Shown: positions 16,807-27,200 of the stretch, in pieces
How the letters are laid out: each line of letters starts with the position of its first letter
Numbering within the stretch: position 1 is the stretch's first letter
Source: a bacterium
Lineage (GTDB): Bacteria > CSSED10-310 > JAJRTK01
Assembly (NCBI GenBank): GCA_024278345.1
Contig: JAJRTK010000512.1
Location: 1 to 50,096, forward strand
Length of the DNA: 50,096 bases
Direction of reading: 5' to 3'
Notes under the pieces: generated by a model
The model's database searches: none
What the model saw: the letters and a program-made list of their open reading frames with translations, nothing else
What the model was told of the DNA's origin: nothing
Program-made: the position numbers and the translations under genes

Positions 16807-17383
16807 CATCGAGATTGCCCTTAATGAGGGGCGTATTCGCGTCAATCCCGAACCCGACCTCGTGGCCCAGCTTGGCGCCTGCTCCCTCGATTTTCGCCTG
16901 GGCACGCTCTTTCGGGTCTTCGAACACTCCCGCTACCCCTACATCGATCCCTGCAAGGGCATGGATGTAGATGCCCTCATGTCCAGCGTGAAGACGCCCC
17001 CGGGCGAGCCGTTCATCATGCAGCCCGGCGAGTTGGTGCTGGCCGTCACCATGGAGTGGCTCGAACTGGCCGACGATCTCGCCGCAAGGATGGAGGGCCG
17101 CTCTTCCCTGGGACGCCTGGGCATCATCGTCCACGGGACCGCCTGCCTCTTCGATCCCGGTTGGCGCGGCGTTCCCACCATGGAGATCGGGAATCTGGGC
17201 AGGATGCCCGTGGCCCTCTACCCGGGCATGAAGATCTGCTCCTTCACCTTCGAGCCTCTTTCGTCGCCCGCCCGCGTTCCCTACTACAAGAAGCCCGGAA
17301 ACAAATATGCCGGCCAGCGGAGCCCCGAGGCAAGCCGCCTTGGCGACGAATTCCTCGAATCTCCCGCCGACAGGGCCCTCTAA
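16787..17383 (+). CDS. dcd: dCTP deaminase
   Basis: Converts dCTP to dUTP (or, in bifunctional forms, dUMP) for thymidylate synthesis in the cytoplasm. Seen: N-terminus LLSDRDIEIAL, the nucleotide-binding motif GRSSLGRLGIIVHGTA (about residues 103-118), and the catalytic region DPGWRGVPTMEIGN with the active-site Glu. The length, 198 residues, agrees with the usual 190-200. The start is GTG at 16787, inside the end of the symporter gene, with GGAGA about 8 nt upstream; it gives the conserved start of the family, whereas the longer in-frame extension is out-of-frame symporter sequence. The overlap suggests co-transcription with the symporter. Confidence 0.92.
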   Translation: MLLSDRDIEIALNEGRIRVNPEPDLVAQLGACSLDFRLGTLFRVFEHSRYPYIDPCKGMDVDALMSSVKTPPGEPFIMQPGELVLAVTMEWLELADDLAARMEGRSSLGRLGIIVHGTACLFDPGWRGVPTMEIGNLGRMPVALYPGMKICSFTFEPLSSPARVPYYKKPGNKYAGQRSPEASRLGDEFLESPADRAL

Positions 17384-17474
17384 CGCGAAGGCTCGGTCGG
17401 CGCGAAGCTGGCCAAGTCAGCCCGGTCGGCGCCATTCATCGAGACGCTGGCCGATTCCCACCAAGGAGGAAACC

Positions 17475-18101
17475 ATGCAATTCTGGAGCGACAGTTTCAA
17501 GGATGGCCAACCCATTCCGGTCGCCAATGCTTTTGGGAAGTACAATTCCCACAGCCATGTAGAGCTCTCGGACAACAAAAACCCACACTTCGCCTGGTCC
17601 GGTCTCCCGGAAGGCACCCGTTCCCTGGTCCTGATTTGCCGCGATCCCGATGTTCCCAGCAAGCCTGATGACGTCAATCAGGAGGGCCGCGCGGTACCGG
17701 CGAGTTTGCCTCGGGTGGACTTCACTCACTGGCTCCTGGTGGAGATCCGGCCCGGTGGATCGCCCATCCTGGAAGGCGAGTTTTCCCACGGCATTACGCC
17801 TCGGGGAAAGAGCGGCCCAGCGGGCCCAAGGAACACACGCCAAGGTGTGAACGACTACACCGCCTGGTTCCAGGGTGATGCCGACATGGAGGGGACCTAC
17901 TTCGGATACGACGGCCCCTGTCCCCCGTGGAACGACGAGATCGTCCACCACTACCATTTCACTCTCTACGCCCTGGATGTGGAGAGGTGTCCCGTGGAGG
18001 GGAACTTCACCGTGGATGACGTCAAGAAGGCGATGGAGGGGCAGATCCTGGATCAGGCGACCCTGGTGGGCACCTACCACATAAATCCCGACGCCAAGTG
18101 A
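17475..18101 (+). CDS. PEBP/YbhB family protein
   Basis: Phosphatidylethanolamine-binding-protein-like protein of 208 residues, a family of small beta-fold proteins of mostly unknown bacterial role (E. coli YbhB/YbcL). Seen: CRDPDVPS near 55-62, FTHWLLVEI (about 79-87), GYDGPCPPWND (about 142-152) and HHYHFTLYALD, the conserved ligand-pocket signatures. It is slightly longer than YbhB because of an insertion before HWLLVEI. The start is fixed by a strong AGGAGG at 17464-17469, 5 nt from the ATG; no signal peptide is visible. It is last of a plus-strand run and faces the large carboxylase gene. Confidence 0.85.
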   Translation: MQFWSDSFKDGQPIPVANAFGKYNSHSHVELSDNKNPHFAWSGLPEGTRSLVLICRDPDVPSKPDDVNQEGRAVPASLPRVDFTHWLLVEIRPGGSPILEGEFSHGITPRGKSGPAGPRNTRQGVNDYTAWFQGDADMEGTYFGYDGPCPPWNDEIVHHYHFTLYALDVERCPVEGNFTVDDVKKAMEGQILDQATLVGTYHINPDAK

Positions 18102-18184
18102 GCCTTGATTGCTCTCGACCATAGGGTTATCATCGCAGCCATGGACTTTTTGGGGCGTTGAGTTCCGTTGGGGTGCGGCCCCGA

Positions 18185-18270
18185 CCCGCGCCCGCGGCGC
18201 GGGGCCGCCGCGCAGGCCCTTCGCGGCTAGGCGGGCGCCGACTTCCCGCGCCCGCGGCGCGGGGCCGCCG
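18185..18270. repeat. Very GC-rich direct repeat between convergent genes
   Basis: An identical 26-bp block occurs at 18185-18210 and 18245-18270, a 60-bp period. Each copy holds an internal inverted repeat (CCCGCG ... CGCGGG). It lies in the 227-nt space between the stops of the PEBP gene and the carboxylase gene, where it could halt converging transcription, although no T-run follows. On minus the flank reads CGGAACTCAAC, like the edge of dispersed element copy 5, so it may be a degraded relative. Confidence 0.6.
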
Positions 18271-18328
18271 CCCCTTGCTCCATTCCCCCGGGGCATGGTA
18301 CGCCGGCGGACCCGCCACGCTGCGCCCC

Positions 18329-21300
18329 CTAGACCCGGCGTCGGATCATGGGGGGGACCAGCGGAGTCTTCTCCGTCAGGATTCCCTCCATCTGAATGGT
18401 CCTTGCCATTCCCCGTTCCACGGCATTCACAAGGTAGGGCCGGAGGAGGTTGGGTGGCAAGATATGGTCGATGGAGCCCACACGCTGGGCTCGTTGCACC
18501 GTATGGATGGCGTCGAACTCTTCGGCCACTTCGCCGAGCTTTTCGGCGTGGACCTTTTTCCGGAGGTCGTCGAGCTGTGTTCTGAGGCGGTGTTTGTGGG
18601 GTTCCTTGGCTTCGGCAAGCTCTTGTTCCAGCCGTTTGACTCGTTCATCAAGTCCGACTCGTGCCTGCACTTCCCGAGCAAAGACGACGGCTGCCGCCGG
18701 TGCGCCGCCGATGACGGAGGCATAGCTTCCTTCCAAGGCGGCGACTTCGACACTTTCGTTCAGGGCCTTGGAAAAGACGACGTAGGCGCCGCCGTGGTAT
18801 CTGGAAATCACGCAAAAGACGACGGGGCCGCGGAAGTTGACGATGGCCCTGCCGATTTCGGCTCCGTGCTCCAACTGAAGCTCTCGCATGGATTCCGGCG
18901 AGCCGTCGAAACCGGACAGGTTTGCCAGGATGACGACGGGCCGAAGCCCGCTAGAGGAGTTGATGGCTCGTGCGACCTTCTTTGAAGAGAGGGGAAAGAG
19001 AGTTCCCGCGGTCCAGCGGTCAGGACCATCGGCCGGTGCGTAGCCAAGGCGGCTGAGGTTTTTCGATTCGATCCCTATGAGGCAGATGGAGCGTCCTCCA
19101 AGCCTTGCCGACCAGACCACGGCGGTTTCGGCATCGCGCATGGCGGCCCAACGTTCCATGGGCGTGCAGTCCTGATCGACCACGGAGGCCATGACGGCCC
19201 GGATCTCGAAAGGCCGCTTGCGGGCGGGGTTCTTCTTCGCTGAGAAGATATCGGCCACTTGTTCGAATTCGGCTGTCCCATGAAGGTGGACTCCGGCATC
19301 CCGCTCGGTGGGATCGGCTGTTTCAAAGCGCCTTGGAAATCTTTCCCCGGAAGCCACGTAGGTATACTCGTAATGGCGGAAGAGGAGGTGGCAGGCGTTG
19401 GTGAAATCTTCCGCCCAAAACTGGGCCTGGCCATTGGGTCCCATGATGTGCTCGTATCCGCCGATCCCCTGATTCGTGTCGGCGGAGACTCCGCCGGAGT
19501 AGTCCAAGGCCTTCTTGCCCGTGAGGAGCATGGCCCCTTCGGGGATCATGATCAAGATTCCCCGGGTGTGCATAAGCATGGTGGCTTCGGCGTTCCAGTA
19601 GGACTGTGCCCCCACATTGACGGCATGGGCGACAATATTGACTTCGCCGCCATCGCGGGTGAATTCGATGAGCCGCCGGAGGACGCGGGCAGTCCAGTCC
19701 AGGTTCTCCGTGCCGCTATCCATGGCGATCTTGGCCCCTGCTGAGACGGAGAACCATTCTACGGGTACGCCGAGATTTTGAGCCAGATCGATAGCTTGAA
19801 TAATCCGGCGGCACTCGGGTTCCGCCAAGGATCCCATGGACTTGCTGGGGTCCCCAAGGATCACCACGCGAGTGATTCCGTCGGGGTAGCGTTTGGTGAA
19901 GTTTTTCAACAGGCCCACAACCAGATTGGCTTCATTGAGGCCATAGGGGCGCTGTACCGGAACGAGCCGCTGAGCGTAGTCGAGATCGTATTCCACAAAT
20001 TCGCCGGGCGGGAATTCTGAACGGACGCCTTCCTTGGCTGGCGTGAGCATCCGGATGATTTCGTAGGGATAGATGAGCCCCCGCTGGCGCATGCGGACAA
20101 CTTTCCGCTCGTACTCGGAAAGGGGGCGAATGAGCTCATGCGTAGGCTCGTCGATATGGAGGACCAGTTGGGCTCCGGTGGGATTGGACATCCCGAGGAT
20201 CTTGCTCCGCTCGACGCCCAGTTCCTTGTCGAGAATACGGACGTGCATGGTGATCTTTTCCAAGCCGAGCTCGGCGGTGGAAGCGCCGACGCGGCGAATG
20301 ACTGTCCTGAGATCTTCGGGTTCGAGTTCTAGTCTGGGCCAGACGTAGAGGATCACGCGATTCCAGTGGAGCCGCTTCCTGAGGGTGCGATGGGATTGGA
20401 ACATCCGGATGCCAGCCAACGCCTCGGAGACGGTCCTTTCCAGGTAGGGAAGCTGCACGACGTTCCCGCGGGAATCGCGGACGGGCGTGAGATCCCAGAC
20501 CTCGGCGAAGGCGAAGATCCTTTCGTCCCTGGGATTGTCCCGGGCTACGCCGTGGAAGAGATAGAGGTCTTCCACCGAGGGCAGGCGCTGGATCTTGAAG
20601 TTCCCCAGGCGCCAGAGCTCCAGGCGTTTGCCCATCATGGGGTGAAGTCCCCGATAGAGCTTTTCTTCCCAGTATCCCTTGTCCGAGGGCCGGAAAGTGT
20701 ATTGCTCCATCCCCTCGCGGCCATCGTGGAGGCTAGGGCCGGCGACGGCGAAGAAGACGCGGCGAAGTGGTTCGGGGAAGGACTCGTCCAAGAGCTTGGT
20801 CAGCTCTTTGGAGCGTCGCTCCTGATCGCAATGACCGCCCTCGTCCCAGACGTAAAAATCGATGAGCACCTGCCGCTCATCCGCGATGCTCTCCGCGAGG
20901 TCGCGGAGAGCGCGAGCCGCCTGGGGAAGCTCCTGATAGCCCACGTGGAGTGACAAGAGCAAGAGCTGCCGGTCGTCGTATTCGTATTCGGCCGTTCCAA
21001 CGCTCCATCGACCGGCGGAGTAGAAACGGATGTTTTCCAGGTTCCGGATGCAATAGTAACGGCGCATGATCACTTCGAGCATCCGATCCCGCATCTCGGG
21101 GGAGGCCTGGTGGAATCGGCGGCTGAAGACGCCAACGATCTGTTGCGGACAATCGACGAGCTGCTGGAGGAGGCTTTCGCGTTCGTCATCGGATGGGCAG
21201 GCGATGAGGCGTTGGAGGTGGCTTTCCATTCGGGCGAAAGTTTCCTGACGCACTTCGTCGAAGAGGGGTTGCTCGAAAATGCGGTAGCGCACTTCTCGCG

Positions 21301-23944
21301 CCAGATCGGCCAGAGCGGGGTTTTGGCCCAAAGCCGCGAAGACCAGGCGGTCGAGGAGATCCCGGAACGAGCTGGCGTCAGTCTTTGGGATCATGCGGTC
21401 CGGTTCAAGGCACTGTTCCAGGAGCTCCAAGATCGCCGGAATCTGCTGCTCGGTACGTCGTCTGGCCTTGAAGATCCAGAGAAGGGCTTCTTCCAGTGGC
21501 TGGGACCGGTCAAGATCTTCCACGCCGTAATGTGCGAGAGCGCGGAGGAGCTTGTCGAGAAAAGACTGGGGAAGTCCTTCGCCCCGGGCGTCGAGGTCTC
21601 GCAGGTAGGTGAAGAGATACTCTTCGTCGCTGACGCGGCCTTCCACCAACAGGCCTTGACCTGCCCGGGTGGATCTTCGGCGGAAGAGGGAGGAGAGATC
21701 GGTAAAAATTTGGAGGAGGTCTTTTTCCTTCGGTCGGAGGAGGAGTTTTTCGTCACCGGCCGCGGGCAGCCGGCGTTCGGACAAGATCCGTTCGACTTCG
21801 GTGGAGGCAACGTCAAACCCGAGCATCAAACTTTTGAGAAGGCGTGTGTTTTCTTCGCGCCGCTCTCCGCTGGCCTGGTGGCCTGCCGGGTCGGAGGCTA
21901 TTTTCTGGAAGGTAGCCCGTTGCGCCAAAGTGGGGGTGGCTGTTTTTTCTTCGGGATCGACCAGGATCAGCGGGGCACCGGCATCGACCTGGACATTGGC
22001 TCTGGTGAGGATTTTTTGGACGCGGCCGCCATAAGGGGCGACGACGGACATCTCCATCTTCATCGCTTCAAGGACCATGAGGCGATCACCGGCTTCGACG
22101 AGATCTCCTGGCTCCACGGGGATGGAGAGGACAACGGCGGGTGCTGGTGCGCGGATAATACCGCCTTCATCGCGAGAGATCTTGTGGGGAATCCCGTTGA
22201 TCTCGATCTGGTGGTGAACGCCGTGGACGACCGTGAGAACGCGATAAGTGCGGCCGCCCACTTTGAGGCGTCTGCCAAAGCGATCCAGGCGCTGGCTCTG
22301 CACGTCTACACTGCACCCGTCGATGCGGATTCTGTAGCGGGAAGCGCCGATCCGGTAGACGGCCATCTCGTAGGAATGGCCGCGATAATGGAGCTCGACG
22401 CTGCGGCCCAGGGTATCTCTCAGGCGTGGGCGGTCGCGGGCGGCGGAGGTGAAGAAGCGCATCCTCTCCAGTTTCAGCTCCGAATCGTAGACATCGATGG
22501 CTGCTTGGAGAATGGCTATTTCCGCATGACGCCGAAGGCTGGCGCCTTTCTGGGCGTTTAGGCGGTCGAGCCAGCCGATGTCGAGGTCGCCGCTCTGGAC
22601 TTCCGGTCTTTCCAGGAGCTCTAGGAGGAACGCCTTGTTGTTCATGCCTCCACGAATGACGATGGCCGCTTCCTGTAGGGCTCGGCGGAGCCGCGCAAGG
22701 GCCTCGTTTCGATCCCGGCCCCAGGCCAGGATCTTCGCCACCATGGAATCGAATTCCGGCGGCACCCGGCTTCCGGCTTGAACCCCTGTATCGACGCGGA
22801 TTCCTGGCCCCGTAGGTACCCGGAAGAGCTCCACCACCCCGGGAGCTGGTGCAAAGCCGTTGTCGGGGTCCTCGGCGTTGATCCGAACTTCGATGGCGTG
22901 GCCCCGGCTCTCGGGGGGCTCGCCTTCGAGGCGGCCGCCCCGGGCCACGTGGAGTTGTAGTTTGACAATATCGACCCCGGTGGTGAACTCTGTGACCGGA
23001 TGCTCGACTTGGAGGCGGACATTGACCTCCATGAAGGCGAAAGCCTTGGTGACGGGATCGTAGAGGAACTCTACCGTACCTGCATTCTGGTAACCGGCGG
23101 CTTCTCCCAGACGAGCCGCCAACATGCGCAGATCTCGATCTTGCTGTTTCGTCAAGGCGGGTGAGGGAGCCTCTTCGAGGACCTTTTGGTTTCTGCGCTG
23201 GATGGTGCAGTCCCGAACCCCGAGTGCCCACATTGTGCCGTAGCCGTCACCGACGATTTGGACCTCAACGTGGCGGGCACCTACGAGCATCCGCTCCAAG
23301 AAAAGAGTGCCATCTCCGAAAGCTCTGAGGGCTTCGAGGCGTGCGCTTTCTAGTCGCTCCTCGAGCTCGTCATCGGAGCACACCTTCCGAATACCGCGTC
23401 CACCCCCGCCAGCGCTGGCCTTGATGAGCAGTGGATAGCCCAATCGCTCCGTGTGGGTTTTCGCCTCTTCCACCGATTCGACGGGTCCGCCGCTCCATGC
23501 GGCGACGGGGACACCTGCCTCTTCGGCGAGGCGCTTCGAGGCGATCTTGTCTCCGAGCCTCCGCATCACGTCGCCGCTCGGTCCGATGAAGACGATGCCG
23601 AGATCCCTGCAAAAATCGGCAAATGCGGCGTGCTCGGCGACAAATCCCCAGCCCACCCAAACGGCATCCGCTTCGGCGGACTTGAGGGCACGCTCAAGCC
23701 GTCCATAATCAAGGTAGCTGCTCTTGCGGCGCCCGTCTTGTGGATCGACCCAGGTGGCGGGTCCCAGCGGAACGGCCTCGTCGGCCTCGTGGACGAACAT
23801 GGCCCCCTGATCGGGTTCGGTGTACAGGGCGATGGTTTCCAAAGGGCCGCCGTTTTCCCGGGCGAATTCCCGGGCGGCATGAATGAGCCGCATGGCTGGC
23901 TCGCCGCGATTGACGATAGCAATTCGACGAAAATCTCTCTGCAT
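18329..23944 (-). CDS. Single-chain biotin-dependent acyl-CoA carboxylase (BC-BCCP-CT fusion)
   Basis: Giant multidomain enzyme of about 1871 residues that would carboxylate an acyl-CoA using ATP and bicarbonate; acetyl-CoA to malonyl-CoA is the likeliest reaction. Seen: biotin carboxylase at 1-450 (RRIAIVNRGEPAMR, KASAGGGGRGIR, MEVNVRLQVEHPVTE), BCCP at about 590-660 with the biotin lysine in VLEAMKMEM (about 629), a central helical region without recognisable motifs (about 690-1180), and carboxyltransferase beta- and alpha-like halves to the end (GISADTNQG-like SGGVSADTNQGIGGYEH; GPVVFCVISRYHGGAYVVF). A basic, charged helical stretch lies near the C-terminus. The start at 23944 (MQRDFRRIAIVNRGE) matches biotin carboxylases and has GAGGG just upstream; an ATG 11 codons earlier is possible. 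Bacteria usually split these parts into separate genes. Confidence 0.88.
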   Translation of the reverse strand: MQRDFRRIAIVNRGEPAMRLIHAAREFARENGGPLETIALYTEPDQGAMFVHEADEAVPLGPATWVDPQDGRRKSSYLDYGRLERALKSAEADAVWVGWGFVAEHAAFADFCRDLGIVFIGPSGDVMRRLGDKIASKRLAEEAGVPVAAWSGGPVESVEEAKTHTERLGYPLLIKASAGGGGRGIRKVCSDDELEERLESARLEALRAFGDGTLFLERMLVGARHVEVQIVGDGYGTMWALGVRDCTIQRRNQKVLEEAPSPALTKQQDRDLRMLAARLGEAAGYQNAGTVEFLYDPVTKAFAFMEVNVRLQVEHPVTEFTTGVDIVKLQLHVARGGRLEGEPPESRGHAIEVRINAEDPDNGFAPAPGVVELFRVPTGPGIRVDTGVQAGSRVPPEFDSMVAKILAWGRDRNEALARLRRALQEAAIVIRGGMNNKAFLLELLERPEVQSGDLDIGWLDRLNAQKGASLRRHAEIAILQAAIDVYDSELKLERMRFFTSAARDRPRLRDTLGRSVELHYRGHSYEMAVYRIGASRYRIRIDGCSVDVQSQRLDRFGRRLKVGGRTYRVLTVVHGVHHQIEINGIPHKISRDEGGIIRAPAPAVVLSIPVEPGDLVEAGDRLMVLEAMKMEMSVVAPYGGRVQKILTRANVQVDAGAPLILVDPEEKTATPTLAQRATFQKIASDPAGHQASGERREENTRLLKSLMLGFDVASTEVERILSERRLPAAGDEKLLLRPKEKDLLQIFTDLSSLFRRRSTRAGQGLLVEGRVSDEEYLFTYLRDLDARGEGLPQSFLDKLLRALAHYGVEDLDRSQPLEEALLWIFKARRRTEQQIPAILELLEQCLEPDRMIPKTDASSFRDLLDRLVFAALGQNPALADLAREVRYRIFEQPLFDEVRQETFARMESHLQRLIACPSDDERESLLQQLVDCPQQIVGVFSRRFHQASPEMRDRMLEVIMRRYYCIRNLENIRFYSAGRWSVGTAEYEYDDRQLLLLSLHVGYQELPQAARALRDLAESIADERQVLIDFYVWDEGGHCDQERRSKELTKLLDESFPEPLRRVFFAVAGPSLHDGREGMEQYTFRPSDKGYWEEKLYRGLHPMMGKRLELWRLGNFKIQRLPSVEDLYLFHGVARDNPRDERIFAFAEVWDLTPVRDSRGNVVQLPYLERTVSEALAGIRMFQSHRTLRKRLHWNRVILYVWPRLELEPEDLRTVIRRVGASTAELGLEKITMHVRILDKELGVERSKILGMSNPTGAQLVLHIDEPTHELIRPLSEYERKVVRMRQRGLIYPYEIIRMLTPAKEGVRSEFPPGEFVEYDLDYAQRLVPVQRPYGLNEANLVVGLLKNFTKRYPDGITRVVILGDPSKSMGSLAEPECRRIIQAIDLAQNLGVPVEWFSVSAGAKIAMDSGTENLDWTARVLRRLIEFTRDGGEVNIVAHAVNVGAQSYWNAEATMLMHTRGILIMIPEGAMLLTGKKALDYSGGVSADTNQGIGGYEHIMGPNGQAQFWAEDFTNACHLLFRHYEYTYVASGERFPRRFETADPTERDAGVHLHGTAEFEQVADIFSAKKNPARKRPFEIRAVMASVVDQDCTPMERWAAMRDAETAVVWSARLGGRSICLIGIESKNLSRLGYAPADGPDRWTAGTLFPLSSKKVARAINSSSGLRPVVILANLSGFDGSPESMRELQLEHGAEIGRAIVNFRGPVVFCVISRYHGGAYVVFSKALNESVEVAALEGSYASVIGGAPAAAVVFAREVQARVGLDERVKRLEQELAEAKEPHKHRLRTQLDDLRKKVHAEKLGEVAEEFDAIHTVQRAQRVGSIDHILPPNLLRPYLVNAVERGMARTIQMEGILTEKTPLVPPMIRRRV

Positions 23945-24114
23945 CCCGGTCCCTCGATTCCGCCCCAGATTCGACACACTCTCCGCCAGTCTGTAGCGGT
24001 GGCTGATTCAACGGTCTCACCGGTCTCCTCGCCGGTAGAAAGACCTATTAACACGATGGCGGGACTTGCGTCACCCGCAGAGGGGATAATCCCGTTTTCG
24101 GCGGGCCACGCCGC

Positions 24115-24173
24115 GGCGGCGAAAGGCGAGTAGCGCGCAACGGACGTGAGCGATGGGAGCGGAATGCAACCCA
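24115..24173 (+). repeat. Dispersed structured element, copy 3
   Basis: GGCGGCGAAA, GGCGAGTAGCG, a weaker hairpin (GCGCGC against GTGAGC, one mismatch and one G-T pair) and CGATGGGAGCGGAA, nearly identical in the flanking boxes to copy 2. It sits in the approximately 320-nt gap between the divergent carboxylase and channel genes; apart from it no gene, terminator or clear promoter was seen there. Confidence 0.7.
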
Positions 24174-24267
24174 GAGACGTGGAGTCCGGGATCGACAATT
24201 CCCGGCGAAGGAGGTTACCATCCGGTCGATTGGATTTTCGAGCAACCAAACCAGAATCGAGAACCGA

Positions 24268-27200
24268 GTGAACAGAGCGTCCTACAGTCAGCTTTGTCGT
24301 GGATTTCTACTGGGGGTTCTGCTCGTGGGGCTGCTTTGGAGTCCGGCGCTGCTGCCTTGTTCCGGGGCGCAGCCAAAGGCGGCAACTTCCACAAGAGCCG
24401 GGACACCGGGGAAAACAACGCCCAGCCAGACTCCCTCCGAGGAAGGAACGGCGGTGGGGGCCCAGGATACGCCTTCATCCTCCGCAATTCCTACAGAAAT
24501 CCCGTTTTTGGAAAGTGGCGGCGTTCCCCTGGACGATGCGCGCCTGGGAGTGCTCATAGGCAAGACCAAGGCCACCCTTGTCGATGAGGAGGCAAAGGAC
24601 AACCCCGATCCGGCGCTTCTTGCCTTTGAAAACCGCACGTTAGCCATTTTGGAAGGCATCTTGAGCCTTTACGGGGCGGAGCGGGCCTATCCCCAGAGAC
24701 GCGGGGAGGTGGAGGAGCGGTTGCTGCGGCTTCGGGCTGAAAAGGAGGCCATGGGGAAACCCTCTGAGCCGAAAGCCCCAAAACCAGAAGGCCCAGAATC
24801 AGGAGCAGAGCGAGACGAGATCCCCTTGTCTACGGACCGGCTTGCGGAAATCGCGGCGACGATTGCAGAGTTGCGGGGGAAATTGGCGGAGCTGGAAAAA
24901 GAGGCTCTCCGTGCGCAGCAGGCGGGCAGTCTGTTGGATTCCTCCGCCAGATCCAACGAAAACCTCCGGTCTGAATCAGAGGGGGTGCGCCAGGAGTATC
25001 TGGGGAAGCTGGCCAAGGCGCAGGGGGTCAATGCGCCGCCTCAACAGATCGCGGACCTGGAACGCCGCATCCAGGCCCGGGACCTCACGATTGCGTATTC
25101 TGAGCGGAGGTCGAAACAGATCGAAAAGGAGCGGGAGCTCTTGGCCATGTCCGATGAAGCTCTGGCCCTTGAGCGTTCGATCCTTCAAGCGAAGAGCGAA
25201 GCAGCCGAAAAGATGCGCGCCCTTGTCAGCCAGCGGCTGGAAGATGCCTTGAGCCAGAATGTCTTCGAGTCGGAAAAGGGTCTCGAAGAGGCAAGGAAGC
25301 TGGCAAGAATGGCCCAAACATCTCATGCCAGGCTTCGGGCGAACAAGCGTGTCGAGGAAAAGCTCATCGACACGCAGCGGCTTCGATTCAAGGCCGAAAA
25401 GCGTCAGGCGCTCCAGGGAGCCCGGGAGGTCTTGCTCGGGATCGAAGAGCTGAGGGCTGAGCTGGAACTGGCGAAAACCGCCGTGAAACACCTTGAGGAA
25501 ACCCGGAAGCTTGGTCGTCCCAGCGCGTTGAGGGCAAAGCAGGTCTCGGATCTACTCCACAGCCTCCGTCACCGTGCCCGCCGGCTCCAGGAGGCGCGCC
25601 GGCCACTGCTGGCGGATCTCGGAGGGTTGGCAGGCAGGCTGGAGGCTGGGAAAGCCGATCTCCAGAACCGTTTGCGCCACCTTGGAGCGAGTTTTAGGAG
25701 CCACCGGGAAAAGGCGAGGTCGCTATTCGAGCAGGGCCAAGGCCAGCACCGTCGCCGGGGGTTTTGGGGCTGGAAGAGGGAGGTGGAGGCTTGGAAAAAG
25801 CTCGAGTCGGACACCAGGAGCACCCTCGTCACGTTCCTGGAGGAGATCGCCGCGGCAGAGAACGAGCTTCAGGAGCTCACCCTCACCGTGGAAGGAGCGG
25901 ATACTGCGCTTGAGGAGATCAAAAAATTCGTCCGCAAGCACCACCGCTACAAAAAAACGCCTTTGCGAATTTCCATTGGTTCTTTGAAGCGCCTGCCTTC
26001 GGATATGCTCGACGGGGCGGATGGGGTTTGGGCTTTTCTGATGAAGATGCCGGCGAGCTTCTCGGCCTTCACTGCCCAGGATGAAGTTCTCTACGCCATG
26101 GCCGCCATCCTTGTCTTGGGAGGCCTCCTGCTGCCCGCGCTGATCCTCATTCGCCGCTTTCTTGCTTGGGAGCTGGCCTCTCCCGATCCGATCGTCCTCG
26201 ACATCCTCGGGCCCGTGGGCATTTTTGGTGGCCGGGTCTTCCTCCAGATCTCCGGGACGGTTTTCCTCTCTGGGTGGCTCGTGGCGACGAGCTGGCTCCT
26301 ACCTTTGGAGCCGGCAACGGCAAGGTTCGCGCAAGTTTTGATCCTTTCTCTTGCTGCGGCAGTCATTGGAAGCTGTTTCTGCCGTGAGCTCGCGTCGATC
26401 CCTGCCAGGGAGTCCGGAGCTTCCAAAGAAGAAAAAGCCGCAAGCGACTCCCGAAGGCACCTGGTAACGACCCTTCACAGGCTTCTTCTTTGGTCGCTTT
26501 TCTTTGTTCCCGCGGTCCTCCTGTTGGAAACCACCCAGTACAGTAACCACGGCTTTCTGGACCTTCTTTGGCTTGTTCACAACACTGGTGTCTTCGCTTT
26601 GGCCATCGGTTTCTTGCGCCATCGCCGACGAGTGATCGGACTGTTGAGTTCCCGGTCCGGCAAGTGGTGGAAGGCGAGCAAGCTGGTCTTGGAGGTCTTG
26701 CGGCCCATCATGATCGCTGCTGGAATCTGGATTTTCCTGCTGTGGGTCACGGGAACCAGGGAATATGCTGCGTCGCGACTGATGAGCGTGCTTCACGTCT
26801 TTTTGGCTCTCCTCATCGTTCCAGCCGCAACGACAGTGGTTCTCGAAGCACTGCCAAGGCTGGTGAACAGGCTTTCGGCATCGGCGCCTCCGGTTTCTCC
26901 CCTTCATGCAGCCTGCGACCACAGCCTGCTCTACACTCGCCTTCTAGTGGTGCTCCTAGCCATAGTAACGGCGCTGTTCTGGGTGTTGGCGGCTTGGGGA
27001 CTCTCCCCGCGTGAGACGTTTGAAATCCTTGGCAATCCGCTCCCCTGGATCGATCCCGAGTCCATGCGGCCCACAAGCTACCTGGGTCTGTTCCAGGCCA
27101 TCCTGAGCTTTCTTCTGTCGGTGGCGACAGCCAACTATGCCCGGGATATGCTCCGGGAAGTGTGGCTCCCCCTTTCGGCGGTGGAACGGGGCCTTGGATA

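Noticed and set aside
21110-22561. A 483-residue open frame on plus within the carboxylase gene
   Set aside because: Antisense to the BCCP and central regions of a well-supported protein; no family features.
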